Numbered from the stretch's first letter, positions 1 to 7,906 are shown. The stretch: DNA of 58,660 bases from Streptomyces plumbidurans (GCF_019857225.1 NZ_JAFJSY010000071.1:1-58660); one strand, 5' to 3'. The notes: generated by a model not told the origin, from the sequence alone. Made by a program: numbers and translations.

Positions 1-160
1 AGCGGTGCGCAGGGCCCGGGCGGGCAGCGCGAGATGCGGGCGAGCGGTGCGGGGGGTGCGGGCGAGCGACGCGGGGCGCGGGCGAGCGGTGCGCAGGGCC
101 CGGGCTAGCAGCGCAGGGCCCGGGCGACCAGCGCAGGATGCAGGCGACCAGCGCGGAAAG
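1..160. repeat. Degenerate GC-rich short repeats at the left edge
   Basis: The first 160 bases are built from imperfect copies of units such as AGCGCAGGGCCCGGGCG and GCGGGCGAGCGGTGCG, about 15-18 bases long. Open frames exist on both strands, but they only translate the repeat into Arg/Ala/Gly-rich text with no recognisable domain. I read it as non-coding slippage sequence, possibly the tail of an element cut by the window edge. Confidence 0.45.
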
Positions 161-193
161 GGCATGCTCAGGCCGCCGTCCCTCACGCTTCCC

Positions 194-409
194 TCACCGC
201 TCCCAGACGTCCGGCCCGCCGCCTCGCCACTCGATCAGGTCGGACTGCCGTACCCACACGTCGTCGACGTCGTCCAGGCCCGCCAGGCGCAGGAACTCGA
301 TGATGTCCAGGAGGCCGTACGCCATGCCGCGGAACTGATCGCCCATGCGTACCCGCCGTCCGCCGTCCTCGGCGGGCGGGTAGATCACCACGGGCTGTGA
401 GCCGGCCAC
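194..409 (-). CDS. Small conserved hypothetical protein (71 aa)
   Basis: A 71-residue acidic protein beginning MAGSQPVVIYPPAED and ending GGGPDVWER. It looks real rather than a shadow: it has balanced amino-acid use, a hydrophobic helix-like middle (GMAYGLLDIIEFLRLAGL) and aspartates in DDVDDVWVR. The pattern resembles small single-domain proteins common in Streptomyces. There is no signal peptide, membrane segment or motif that fixes a function. It stands alone, with about 190 bases separating it from the MFS gene to its right. Function unknown. Confidence 0.6.
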   Translation of the reverse strand: MAGSQPVVIYPPAEDGGRRVRMGDQFRGMAYGLLDIIEFLRLAGLDDVDDVWVRQSDLIEWRGGGPDVWER

Positions 410-595
410 GGGACCAGGGTGCGCCGTGCGGCGGATGCGCGCATGCGGGCCGCTTCGGCTCGGAGTGGAGGGGTGGGCGCTGTTGGCTGGGATGTGAGGG
501 CAGGTGAGCGCAGGTCGGGGTCTCGGCCACTCGGGTGAGTTCCGGGGTCGGCCGTGCGCGCGGGTGGGGCACCAACTGCCCTGCCGCCCAAGGTC

Positions 596-1828
596 TCACT
601 TCGCCGTGGTGGCCGGCTTGCCGGTCGCGTCGAGAGCCTCCCCGGCGCGTTCTCCGGTGGATCGTGACAGCCACCAGGTGAGGAACGCCGCGAGCGCGGC
701 GAAGGTCGCGGCGATGGGCAGCAGGAGGCCCGCGGAACCGGTGGTGGTGAGGATGACCGCTCCGATGGTGCTGGCCAGGAAGTTGCCGAGGTACCCGGCA
801 GAGGTGTTCAGCGAGGTCACGAGCGGCGCACCCTCGGGCGGGGCGTAGGCCATGATCCGGTGCTGCTGCGGCCCGATCACCGAGTACGACACGACACCGC
901 CGAGCGCTTCGGCGATCAGCACGGGAACGAAGACCTCCCGAATCGGAAGCATGATCACGAACACCACGGCGACGCCTGTGGTGGCGCCGATCACGACGCG
1001 CCGCGGGCCGTACCGGTCGGTGAACGAGCCGGCCGTCAGGTTTCCCGCTGTGGCGGCAACTCCGAACACCAGCAGCAGGAGCGCGAGTCGGGATGGCGCG
1101 CCGCCGACAGCCGGCGCGAAGACCGCGCTCATGTACGTGAAGGGAAGAAAGATGCCGATGAACGCCAGCAGTGTGACGACCAGGATCCGCATGACCCGCC
1201 GGTCGGTCAGCGGCGCGATGCGCCGCCGCAGTGTCGCGCCTTGACCGAGTTGCATGGGCGGCAGCAGGACGGCGAGGACGACCGCAACGGCACCGGCGAC
1301 CGCGGCGACGAACCAGATCGCCTTCCGCCAGCCCCATGCTCCACCGATGAGGGTGCCGAGCGGAGCACCCAGCACCAGCGACAGCGTCGCCCCGGCGGTC
1401 ACCATGGCGATGGCCCTGCCCCTCTGCCGGTCGCCGGCGAGGTGAGCGGCCGTGGCCACGGCGCTCGCGACGAACAGCGCCGCACCGGAACCCGCCAGCA
1501 CGCGGGAGGCGAGGACCAGTCCGTACATGTGCGCCGACGCGGTCACGGCGTTCCCCGCCGCGAGCAGCGCGACTCCGGTCACGAGGACTCGGCGCCTGGG
1601 CCACCTGCCCGTGAATGCGGCGAGGACGGGCCCCAAGAGGGCGTAGGCAATGGCGAACACACTCACGAGCTGGCCGGCTGCGGCAGTACTGACATGCAGC
1701 GTTTCGTGGATCTCGGGAAGGAGACCCACGACGATGAATCCGTCGGTTCCGACCGCGAATGTTCCGAGCGTCAGAATCGCGGTCCGTGCTCGCCAGGGGT
1801 GCGTGCCGGAGGCCTTTCCATTGGTCAT
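596..1828 (-). CDS. MFS drug-efflux-type transporter (DHA1, AraJ/CmlA-like)
   Basis: A 410-residue integral membrane protein with about 12 hydrophobic segments. It opens with the pattern TLGTFAVGTDGFIVVGLLPEI, typical of DHA1 sugar/drug-efflux permeases, and carries the loop-2/3 signature FTGRWPRRRVLV. The frame stays open far upstream, but the start MTNGKASGTHPW at 1828 places the first helix correctly and leaves a 70-base divergent promoter region. It is transcribed away from an AraC-like regulator and shares with it a perfect inverted repeat (1868-1896), so it is probably that regulator's target. The substrate cannot be told from sequence. Family call firm, substrate unknown. Confidence 0.85.
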   Translation of the reverse strand: MTNGKASGTHPWRARTAILTLGTFAVGTDGFIVVGLLPEIHETLHVSTAAAGQLVSVFAIAYALLGPVLAAFTGRWPRRRVLVTGVALLAAGNAVTASAHMYGLVLASRVLAGSGAALFVASAVATAAHLAGDRQRGRAIAMVTAGATLSLVLGAPLGTLIGGAWGWRKAIWFVAAVAGAVAVVLAVLLPPMQLGQGATLRRRIAPLTDRRVMRILVVTLLAFIGIFLPFTYMSAVFAPAVGGAPSRLALLLLVFGVAATAGNLTAGSFTDRYGPRRVVIGATTGVAVVFVIMLPIREVFVPVLIAEALGGVVSYSVIGPQQHRIMAYAPPEGAPLVTSLNTSAGYLGNFLASTIGAVILTTTGSAGLLLPIAATFAALAAFLTWWLSRSTGERAGEALDATGKPATTAK

Positions 1829-1867
1829 GGGGCCAGCCTGGCGACCGGTAGTTGTCCTGCCGAGTGT

Positions 1868-1896
1868 CAGGAAAGACGTCATGAGGTACTTTCCTG
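1868..1896. promoter_or_regulatory. Inverted-repeat operator between MFS and AraC-like genes
   Basis: CAGGAAAG (1868-1875) and CTTTCCTG (1889-1896) form a perfect 8-base inverted repeat with 13 bases between. A further TCCTG half-site lies just to the left (1855-1859). The repeat sits in the 70-base gap between the divergent genes and ends 3 bases before the preferred ATG of the regulator. It is a likely binding site for that regulator. Confidence 0.55.
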
Positions 1897-1898
1897 CC

Positions 1899-2849
1899 AT
1901 GCATCGAGTGGTGGCGCTCGTCCGCCCAGGGCAGTCGACCTTTGAACTGGCCTGCGCGGCCCAGGTGTTCGGGATCGAGCGGCCGGAGCTTCCGGCGCGG
2001 TACGCCTTCGGCGTGTGCACGGAGGATCCTGGCCCGGTCGCGACGCGCGCCGGGTACGACATGCTCGTGACCGACGGACTGGACGCGCTCGATCGGGCGG
2101 ACACCGTCGTCGTTCCGGGCTGGCTGCCGCACATGGAGCCGCCTTCACCTGCGGTCGCCCGGGCACTGCGGCGCGCGCACTCCCATGGAGCGCGGCTGGT
2201 CAGCATCTGCTCCGGCGCCTTCGCACTGGCCCACGCCGGTCTGCTGGACGGACGAGCGGCGACCACCCACTGGGCGCTGACGGACGAACTCGCCGCGCGT
2301 TTCCCGCACGTCCAGGTCGACCCGGACGTGCTGTACGTGGACCACGGCGACGTGGCCACCAGCGCCGGCGCCGGGGCCGGCCTCGACCTGTGCGTGCACC
2401 TGGTCCGCAGCGACCAGGGCGCACGGTACGCCGCGCACATCGCACGGACCATGGTCATGCCGCCCCACCGTGAGGGCGGGCAGTTGCAGTACTCGGCGCC
2501 GCCGCACCCCGCACAGATCGACGGCACGCTCGCGCCGTTGCTGGAGTGGATCACCGGGCGGCTCGGCGAACCGGTGACCGTCGAAACCCTGGCCGCGCAC
2601 GTGGGCGTCTCGACGCGTACTCTCGCCCGACGCTTCGCCGACCAGCTCGGTACCAGCCCGGGGCAGTGGCTGCTCGCCCGGCGGATCGCCACAGCCCGAG
2701 ACCTGCTGGAGTCCTCCGACCTCCCCTTGGACGCCATCGCCCGCCGCGTCGGGCTCTCCTCCGCCACCAACCTCCGCAGACGCTTTCTCGACGCCCTGGG
2801 CACCACACCGGGCGCCTACCGCCGGGCGTTCCGAGCCGATTCACGATGA
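1899..2849 (+). CDS. AraC-family regulator with N-terminal DJ-1/PfpI-like domain (FtrA type)
   Basis: A 316-residue regulator with two parts. Residues about 1-190 form a glutamine-amidotransferase-like (DJ-1/PfpI) domain, including LVSICSGAFALAHAGLLDG with the usual elbow cysteine and ATTHWALTDEL. Residues about 220-316 form an AraC double helix-turn-helix (VETLAAHVGVSTRTLARRF, then LDAIARRVGLSSATNLRRRF). This is the FtrA/GlxA-like layout. ATG 1899 is preferred because an in-frame ATG at 1881 would put the operator inside the gene. It is divergent from the MFS transporter and probably controls it. Confidence 0.85.
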   Translation: MHRVVALVRPGQSTFELACAAQVFGIERPELPARYAFGVCTEDPGPVATRAGYDMLVTDGLDALDRADTVVVPGWLPHMEPPSPAVARALRRAHSHGARLVSICSGAFALAHAGLLDGRAATTHWALTDELAARFPHVQVDPDVLYVDHGDVATSAGAGAGLDLCVHLVRSDQGARYAAHIARTMVMPPHREGGQLQYSAPPHPAQIDGTLAPLLEWITGRLGEPVTVETLAAHVGVSTRTLARRFADQLGTSPGQWLLARRIATARDLLESSDLPLDAIARRVGLSSATNLRRRFLDALGTTPGAYRRAFRADSR

Positions 2850-2885
2850 CAACCCGCCGGTTCATCACGTCAGCAGTGGGGTGGC

Positions 2886-2898
2886 GGGCGTAGCGCCC
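2886..2898. terminator. Short GC hairpin between convergent genes
   Basis: GGGCG-tag-CGCCC forms a small 5-base-pair hairpin between the ends of the AraC-like gene and the dehydrogenase. There is no T-tract. It is a weak candidate terminator in a 118-base convergent gap where nothing else is evident. Confidence 0.3.
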
Positions 2899-2967
2899 GG
2901 GTCGAGAGCGAGGGTGGGCGCCGTCGGTGTTCTTCAGGCACCGCGCGGGGAGGCAGCGGCGTAACCA

Positions 2968-4029
2968 CTACGACGCCGTCGCATCACCTCCGCCGCCGGA
3001 GGCCAGCCTGCGCTCCGCCATCTGCCGGGCCGCCCGCAGTGGGGTGACACCCGTCGAGCGTGCCACGTCGAGTACCTGGCTGACGGTGTCGCCGATGCCC
3101 AACACCCGCTTGTGGGCTGCCTCGTGGTCGTAGTGCTCCGATTCGCGGCTGAGGACGTAGACGATGCCGCCGGCGCTCGCGACGTAGTCGGGCACCCAGA
3201 CGATGCCGCGCTCCGCGAGGGCATCTGCGACGGACTCGTCGCTGAGCTGGTTGTTGGCGGGGCCGACCACCAGGGGTGCGGTGAGGCGGGGCACCGTCTC
3301 GCCGTTCAGGACGCCGCCGACGGCCGCCGGGACGAGGATGTCGGCCGGTACGGACAGGGCCTCTTCGGGCTCCACCCAGCCGTACCCGCGTTCCAGAGCG
3401 GCGTCCTTGCGGGAGTGGTCCACGTCCGAGACGACGACGTGCGCGCCCTCGGCGGCGAGGCCGGCCGCGACGCCGCCGCCGACCGACCCGAATCCGCTGA
3501 TGACCACGGTGCGACCGGCGCAGGACGCGTCGCCGAACACATGGCGTGCCCCCGCGCGCAGGGCGGCCAGGACGCCCGTCGCGGTGGGGACGCCGGAGTT
3601 GCCGGTGCCGCCGTGCTCCTCGGGAGTGCAGTACGCGTACGGCGAGAACCGCTTCAGGACCACCATGTCCTGCGGGCCGGTGCCGATGTCGGGTCCGGTG
3701 CGGTAGGACCCGTCGAAGGAGGCGATCAGCTCGCCCAGGTCCTCGAGCGCCAATTGGCGCCGTTCCGCGGTGAGTTCGGTGCCCTTCTCCAGGGCGATCA
3801 CGCTCTTGCCGCCGCCGAAGTCCAGACCGGCGACGGCGGCCTTGTAGGTCATGGCCTCGGACAGGCGCAGCGCGTCCGCCAGTCCGTCCTGCCAGGTGTC
3901 GTAGCGGCGCAGCCGGCAACCGCCGACCGCCGGGCCCAGAGTGCGGGAGTGGATCGCGACGATCAGCGGAAGACCGGAACGGCGGCCGCGCCGGACGACG
4001 ACCTCTTCATGCGCAAATGCTTGGCTCAT
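2968..4029 (-). CDS. Leu/Phe/Val dehydrogenase-family amino-acid dehydrogenase
   Basis: A 353-residue NAD-dependent oxidative deaminase of branched-chain or aromatic amino acids. It has the Glu/Leu/Phe/Val dehydrogenase substrate domain with the catalytic-lysine motif FGGGKSV (K75), a second lysine in MTYKAAVAGLD (K63) and TGPDIGT. The Rossmann domain motif GFGSVGGGVA lies near residue 179. Length fits the valine/leucine dehydrogenase group (about 350-370). The sequence differs enough from the usual streptomycete valine dehydrogenase to be a paralogue, so the substrate is left open. No Shine-Dalgarno precedes the ATG. A -10-like TAACTT (4037-4042, minus strand) lies 7 bases upstream, which suggests a leaderless mRNA. 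It is divergent from an Lrp regulator across a 19-base palindrome. Confidence 0.88.
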   Translation of the reverse strand: MSQAFAHEEVVVRRGRRSGLPLIVAIHSRTLGPAVGGCRLRRYDTWQDGLADALRLSEAMTYKAAVAGLDFGGGKSVIALEKGTELTAERRQLALEDLGELIASFDGSYRTGPDIGTGPQDMVVLKRFSPYAYCTPEEHGGTGNSGVPTATGVLAALRAGARHVFGDASCAGRTVVISGFGSVGGGVAAGLAAEGAHVVVSDVDHSRKDAALERGYGWVEPEEALSVPADILVPAAVGGVLNGETVPRLTAPLVVGPANNQLSDESVADALAERGIVWVPDYVASAGGIVYVLSRESEHYDHEAAHKRVLGIGDTVSQVLDVARSTGVTPLRAARQMAERRLASGGGGDATAS

Positions 4030-4069
4030 GCGTCAGAAGTTAGGCTGATGCGCGGACCACCAGGTGATC

Positions 4070-4088
4070 CGCCGAATTAAATTCGGCG
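4070..4088. promoter_or_regulatory. 19-base perfect palindrome, Lrp-type operator
   Basis: CGCCGAATTAAATTCGGCG is a perfect palindrome around a central A. Its AT-rich core is conspicuous in this GC-rich sequence. It lies between the divergent dehydrogenase (start 4029) and Lrp gene (start 4109), 20 bases upstream of the lrp ATG. It is the obvious site for autoregulation by Lrp and for control of the dehydrogenase. Confidence 0.7.
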
Positions 4089-4108
4089 CCTTCGAGACGG
4101 GAGCAGTC

Positions 4109-4585
4109 ATGGACGAACTTGATTCGGCGATCGTGCACCATCTGCAGCTGGACGGTCGGCTGTCCAACCGCGCACTCGCCGAGAAACTCGGCATCGCGCC
4201 CTCAACCTGCCTGGAACGCACGCGACTTCTGCACCGGCGCGGCATCATCCAGGGCTACCGGGCGCAGGTCTCCCTGAGCGCGCTCAACCGCTCGGTGCAG
4301 GCGATGGTGGCCACCCAGATCCGGCCGTTGCGCCGGGACGTCGTCGCGGCCTTCGAGAAGTCGGTGACCCAACTGCCCGAGGTGGTCTCCGTCTACACCA
4401 TGGCGGGCAGCGACGACTTTCTCGTCCATGTCACCGCGCAGGACATCGACCACCTGCACGCGTTCCTCCTGGACCACTTCACCGAGAGGCGCGAGATCAT
4501 CAGCTTCCGCACCTCGATCATCTACCAGCACCTGACCAATCCGGTGCTCGGTCCGCTGCCTCCGACCACCGAGCAGCGCCCCTGA
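4109..4585 (+). CDS. Lrp/AsnC-family transcriptional regulator
   Basis: A 158-residue leucine-responsive-type regulator. The N-terminal winged helix-turn-helix is LDSAIVHHLQLDGRLSNRALAEKLGIAPSTCLERTRLL, and a C-terminal RAM ligand-binding domain includes PEVVSVYTMAGSDDFLVHV. ATG 4109 has GGGAG five bases upstream and gives the usual MDELD start, so it is preferred over the upstream in-frame start at 4064. It is divergent from an amino-acid dehydrogenase. Lrp-type control of amino-acid catabolic dehydrogenases is a classic pairing, so the enzyme's substrate is probably the effector. Confidence 0.9.
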   Translation: MDELDSAIVHHLQLDGRLSNRALAEKLGIAPSTCLERTRLLHRRGIIQGYRAQVSLSALNRSVQAMVATQIRPLRRDVVAAFEKSVTQLPEVVSVYTMAGSDDFLVHVTAQDIDHLHAFLLDHFTERREIISFRTSIIYQHLTNPVLGPLPPTTEQRP

Positions 4586-4601
4586 GAGCGACTATCTCCG
4601 A

Positions 4602-4635
4602 TTGTCCAGGTTAGCTGCGCAGGTAAACTGGACAA
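4602..4635. promoter_or_regulatory. MarR operator dyad upstream of marR-MFS-isochorismatase operon
   Basis: TTGTCCAG (4602-4609) and CTGGACAA (4628-4635) are perfect inverted arms. The 8-base palindrome CTGCGCAG (4615-4622) lies exactly at the same centre of symmetry. TTGTCC could act as a -35 and TAAACT (4624-4629) as a -10 with 16 bases between, so the dyad would cover the promoter. It lies 30 bases before the MarR start and is probably its autoregulatory site. Confidence 0.6.
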
Positions 4636-4664
4636 CCTGGGCTGTCGTTCCTAGAGTGGTCCGT

Positions 4665-5111
4665 ATGAGTGATCTCGGTGCTCCGTCGCCCACAGCCGTC
4701 AGTGCCGCGCACGCCGTGCGGACCGTCGTCGGGCGCCTGCGGCGCCGTATCCGCGCCGCCAGTGACATGGGGGACGTCAGCCTCACCCAGGCGTCGGTGC
4801 TGGCCCGGCTCATCGACAACGACGGGCTCACGGTCAGCGATCTCGCCGCCATCGAGGGCATGCGGCACCAGTCGATGGCGAGCACGGTCGCCGCGCTGGA
4901 GGGCCCGAAGCTGGTCGAGCGGCGCCGGGACCCCGGGGACGGTCGCCGCATGCTGATCGCCCTCACCGCCGAGGGGCGCCGACGCGCCGAGGAGGCACGA
5001 CAGGCCCGCGGCGAATGGCTCGCGGACCAGTTGCAGAAGAAGTGCACCGAGGAGGAGAGGCGGACCGTGATCACGGCCATGTCGGTACTGGAGCGACTCC
5101 TCCATGACTGA
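4665..5111 (+). CDS. MarR-family transcriptional regulator
   Basis: A 148-residue MarR winged-helix repressor. It shows the recognition region LTVSDLAAIEGMRHQSMASTVAALEGPKLVERRRDPGDGRR with the wing motif DPGDGRR, flanked by dimerisation helices. The start MSDLGAPSP at 4665 leaves the operator dyad upstream; the longer frame from 4602 would swallow it. Its stop overlaps the next start (ATGACTGA), so it heads an operon with an MFS exporter and an isochorismatase-like gene. Such repressors typically sense the exporter's small aromatic substrate; that is inference here. Confidence 0.88.
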   Translation: MSDLGAPSPTAVSAAHAVRTVVGRLRRRIRAASDMGDVSLTQASVLARLIDNDGLTVSDLAAIEGMRHQSMASTVAALEGPKLVERRRDPGDGRRMLIALTAEGRRRAEEARQARGEWLADQLQKKCTEEERRTVITAMSVLERLLHD

Positions 5112-6522
5112 CCGGACCACCGTGAAACGCGCCCCCACCGGCACGGCGGGCATCGACCGCCGGCTCATACCCCCGATGATGCTGGGTTCGGTCCTCAACC
5201 CGATCAACTCCACCGTCATCGCCGTCGCGCTCGTGCCGATCGGCGCCGCGTTCGGGGCGCCGCCCGCGCAGACCGCCTGGCTGGTCTCGGCGCTCTATCT
5301 GGCCACCGCCCTCGGGCAGCCGATCGTCGGCCGACTCATCGACATCTTCGGCCCGCGCCGCCTCTTCCTCGTCAGCACCAGCCTCGTCGGGGTCGCCGGC
5401 GTCGTCGGCACCCTGGCGCCCGGCCTCGGGGTCCTGATCGCCGCGCGCGTCCTGCTCGGCTTCGGCACCTGCGCCGGCTACCCGGCCGCCATGGCGCTCC
5501 TGCGCAGCGAGGCCGCGCGGACCGGCAAGGACAGCCCGGCGGGCCTGCTGACCGCGCTGGCGGTCGCCAACCAGACCATCGCCGTGATCGGCCCCCTGCT
5601 CGGCGGTCTGCTGATCGGGCTCGGCGGATGGCGCTCCACCTTCGCGCTCAACATCCCGCTGGCCGCGGTCGCGGTGACCCTCGGCGCGCTGCGGCTGCCG
5701 AAGCAGCGCGCCGGTGCGACGGTCCGGGGCCGGGTGGCCGCGCAGATCGATCTGCCCGGCATGGGCCTGTTCGCGGCCATGCTCTTCTCGCTGCTGCTGT
5801 TCCTGATGAACCTGCACGCGAGCAGCTGGTACCTGCCGGTGATCACCGTCGCCGCCGGAGCCGCCTTCGCCGTCCGCGAGCTGCGCGCCGCCACACCCTT
5901 CATCGACCTACGGGTGCTCAGCGGCAACGCACCGCTGCTGGCCACCTACGGCCGTGCACTGGTGGCGTACGTCGTCTCGTACGCCTTCCTCTACGGCTTC
6001 ACCCAGTGGACCGAGGAGAGTTACGGGCTCGACCCCTTCCACGCCGGGCTCGTGCAGATCCCGATGTTCCTGGTGGGCATCGGCGTCTCCGTCGTGGCCG
6101 GTCGCAGCAGCGGAGTTCTGGGAAAGCTCCTGCTCGGCGGCGCCGGCCAGATCGTGGCCTGCGCGCTGATGCTGACCCTCACCGCGGACAGCCCCCTGTG
6201 GACGCTGCTCCTGCTGGCCGTGATCTTCGGCGTGCCGCAGGGGTCCAACAACCTGGCCCTGCAGAACTCCGTCTACTTCCAGTCCGACCCCGAGCGCACC
6301 GCCTCCTCAGCGGGACTGCTGCGGACCTTCGCCTATCTGGGCTCGATGGTCGCCTCCTCCGCGACGGCCGCGTCCTTCGGGCAGCACGCAAGCACCTCCG
6401 GGATGCACCACCTGGCCTGGATCATGCTCGGCGCCGGAGTCCTGTACCTCCTGATCACCGTCCTCGACCGCAGCCTGCGCCGCGTCACGCCCGAACCGGC
6501 CCAACCCGCGCCCAAGGCATAG
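5104..6522 (+). CDS. MFS transporter (drug-efflux type) in MarR operon
   Basis: A 472-residue membrane transporter with 12 to 14 predicted helices. It has the motif-A-like loop GRLIDIFGPRRLFL and a drug-antiporter motif-C-like stretch IGPLLGGLLIGLGGWRSTF. Its start overlaps the MarR stop by eight bases, so translation is coupled. With the MarR repressor upstream and an isochorismatase-like protein downstream, the likely role is export of a small toxic or aromatic compound under substrate-induced control. The exact substrate is unknown. Confidence 0.88.
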   Translation: MTDRTTVKRAPTGTAGIDRRLIPPMMLGSVLNPINSTVIAVALVPIGAAFGAPPAQTAWLVSALYLATALGQPIVGRLIDIFGPRRLFLVSTSLVGVAGVVGTLAPGLGVLIAARVLLGFGTCAGYPAAMALLRSEAARTGKDSPAGLLTALAVANQTIAVIGPLLGGLLIGLGGWRSTFALNIPLAAVAVTLGALRLPKQRAGATVRGRVAAQIDLPGMGLFAAMLFSLLLFLMNLHASSWYLPVITVAAGAAFAVRELRAATPFIDLRVLSGNAPLLATYGRALVAYVVSYAFLYGFTQWTEESYGLDPFHAGLVQIPMFLVGIGVSVVAGRSSGVLGKLLLGGAGQIVACALMLTLTADSPLWTLLLLAVIFGVPQGSNNLALQNSVYFQSDPERTASSAGLLRTFAYLGSMVASSATAASFGQHASTSGMHHLAWIMLGAGVLYLLITVLDRSLRRVTPEPAQPAPKA

Positions 6523-6578
6523 CCGTTGGGCAGCCCCGTAGCAAAAAACCCACCCCTCCCGTTCTGAAAGGCCGCACC

Positions 6579-7139
6579 ATGTCCGGTACCGCCCTGCTCT
6601 CCATGGATCACCAGGTCAGCAATCTCGCCCACGTTCCCGACGGCTATCTGCCCGCCGCCGTACGGGCGTTGGAGACGGCCCGAGCCGCCGGGGTTCCCGT
6701 CATCCATGTCGTGCTGCGGCTCCGTCCCGGCCACGTCGACGTGCATCCGCGCAACAAGATCTTCGGCGGCCTGCCGTCCGGACTGTTCACCGAGGACGAC
6801 CCGAACGCCGCGATCCACCCGGACCTGGCCCCGCGCGGCGACGAGATCGTCGTGGCCAAGAACCGCGTCAGCGCCTTCGCGGGCAACAACCTCCGGCAGA
6901 TCCTCGCCGCCCAGGACATCGACCACCTCGTCCTGACCGGCATCGCGACCAGCGGCATCGTCCTGTCGACCGCGCTGCAGGCGGCCGACCTGGACTACCG
7001 CGTCACCGTCCTGTCCGACGCCTGCGCCGACCCCAGCCCCGACGTGCACGACACCCTGCTGACCAAGGTCCTCAACCGCCGTGGCGACGTGGCCACGACG
7101 AAGGAGTGGGGCGACTCGCTGACGGCGAGCGCTTCATAG
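6579..7139 (+). CDS. Isochorismatase-fold hydrolase-like protein lacking the catalytic cysteine
   Basis: A 186-residue isochorismatase-superfamily protein: ALLSMDHQ (D10), VVAKNRVSAF (K94) and the strand-turn LVLTGIATSGIVLSTALQAADLDYRV. In active cysteine hydrolases the turn reads T-N-V-C-V or similar. Here it reads T124-S-G-I-V, so the nucleophilic cysteine is isoleucine. A subgroup with this change is known, and its activity is unclear: either a non-cysteine mechanism or a binding role. The gene follows the MFS transporter by 56 bases in the MarR operon. Its 3' end (7071-7128) is imperfectly duplicated at 7831-7888. Confidence 0.85.
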   Translation: MSGTALLSMDHQVSNLAHVPDGYLPAAVRALETARAAGVPVIHVVLRLRPGHVDVHPRNKIFGGLPSGLFTEDDPNAAIHPDLAPRGDEIVVAKNRVSAFAGNNLRQILAAQDIDHLVLTGIATSGIVLSTALQAADLDYRVTVLSDACADPSPDVHDTLLTKVLNRRGDVATTKEWGDSLTASAS

Positions 7140-7177
7140 CCGTACGGCCACACGCATCGCGACGAGACCGACGGGCG
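7139..7177. repeat. Left copy of an imperfect inverted repeat flanking the 135-bp array
   Basis: The 39 bases just after the isochorismatase stop recur in inverted orientation at 7907-7943 (right copy begins about TCCCGCCCGTCTCG and ends GTGGCCGTACGG). Agreement is high, with small insertions and deletions. The two copies bracket the tandem repeats and decayed duplicates, like the ends of a rearranged segment, but no transposase lies inside. Confidence 0.55.
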
Positions 7178-7188
7178 ACCGAACTGCC

Positions 7189-7728
7189 GCCCAGGCTGCA
7201 CCAGACCGAGCAGCAGGCCCCGGACGATGCCCAGGCGCCCGGACCGGACCCACGCGGTCGCGACCCGGCCCCGACCGGCCGGACACACATCGCGGCGCGG
7301 CCCGCGGGGCGGCCGATGCCGCCGCCCAGGCTGCACCAGACCGAGCAGCAGGCCCCGGACGATGCCCAGGCGCCCGGACCGGACCCACGCGGTCGCGACC
7401 CGGCCCCGACCGGCCGGACACACATCGCGGCGCGGCCCGCGGGGCGGCCGATGCCGCCGCCCAGGCTGCACCAGACCGAGCAGCAGGCCCCGGACGATGC
7501 CCAGGCGCCCGGACCGGACCCACGCGGTCGCGACCCGGCCCCGACCGGCCGGACACACATCGCGGCGCGGCCCGCGGGGCGGCCGATGCCGCCGCCCAGG
7601 CTGCACCAGACCGAGCAGCAGGCCCCGGACGATGCCCAGGCGCCCGGACCGGACCCACGCGGTCGCGACCCGGCCCCGACCGGCCGGACACACATCGCGG
7701 CGCGGCCCGCGGGGCGGCCGATGCCGCC
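7189..7728. repeat. Four identical 135-bp tandem repeats
   Basis: Exact copies begin at 7189, 7324, 7459 and 7594, and the match stops at 7729. The period is 135 bases (45 codons), so every frame stays open and long false ORFs run through it on both strands. The unit resembles, in antisense, the 3' end of the neighbouring tetR gene. The minus-strand reading RSGRLGIVRGLLLGL parallels TetR residues RARLGLATVRGLLLDLL. The array looks like an expanded, decayed gene-end duplication, not a protein-coding gene. Confidence 0.85.
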
Positions 7729-7744
7729 GCGCCAGTGACGAGTA

Positions 7745-7888
7745 AGGCGAGCAACCGGCCGCGGACAATGGCGAGGCCTAGCCCCAGCCTGGCGCGTTTG
7801 CGACCCCGCCCCGAGCTGATGGCCCAGCTCCTCAACCGTCGCGTCGACGTCGCCTCGTCGAAGGAGTGGGGCAGTTCGCTGGCGGCCG
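7745..7888. repeat. Decayed duplicates of the tetR and isochorismatase 3' ends
   Basis: Bases 7757-7802 resemble 8061-8104 within tetR (both contain a GGCCGCGGACR-ATGGCGAGGCC-like stretch and CAGCCTGGCGCG). Bases 7831-7888 resemble 7071-7128, the end of the isochorismatase gene (shared CTCAACCG and AAGGAGTGGGGC). These pieces link the clean 135-bp array to its source genes. With 7189-7728 and the inverted flanks they account for nearly all of the 836 bases between the two genes. Confidence 0.6.
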
Positions 7889-7906
7889 ACGTGCCATTGG
7901 TCGCCG

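Noticed and set aside
183..2132. 649-residue minus-strand open frame
   Set aside because: Arg/His/Pro-rich text overlapping the MFS gene and the AraC-like gene in the wrong frame; a GC-bias shadow.
7189..7728. CRISPR array
   Set aside because: Repeats are 135 bp, head to tail, with no spacers and no cas genes.
7106..7738. Repeat-encoded protein on the plus strand (PTGRTHIAARPAGRP units)
   Set aside because: Several frames are equally open, there is no ribosome-binding site, and the repeat derives from gene 3' ends, so coding is unlikely.
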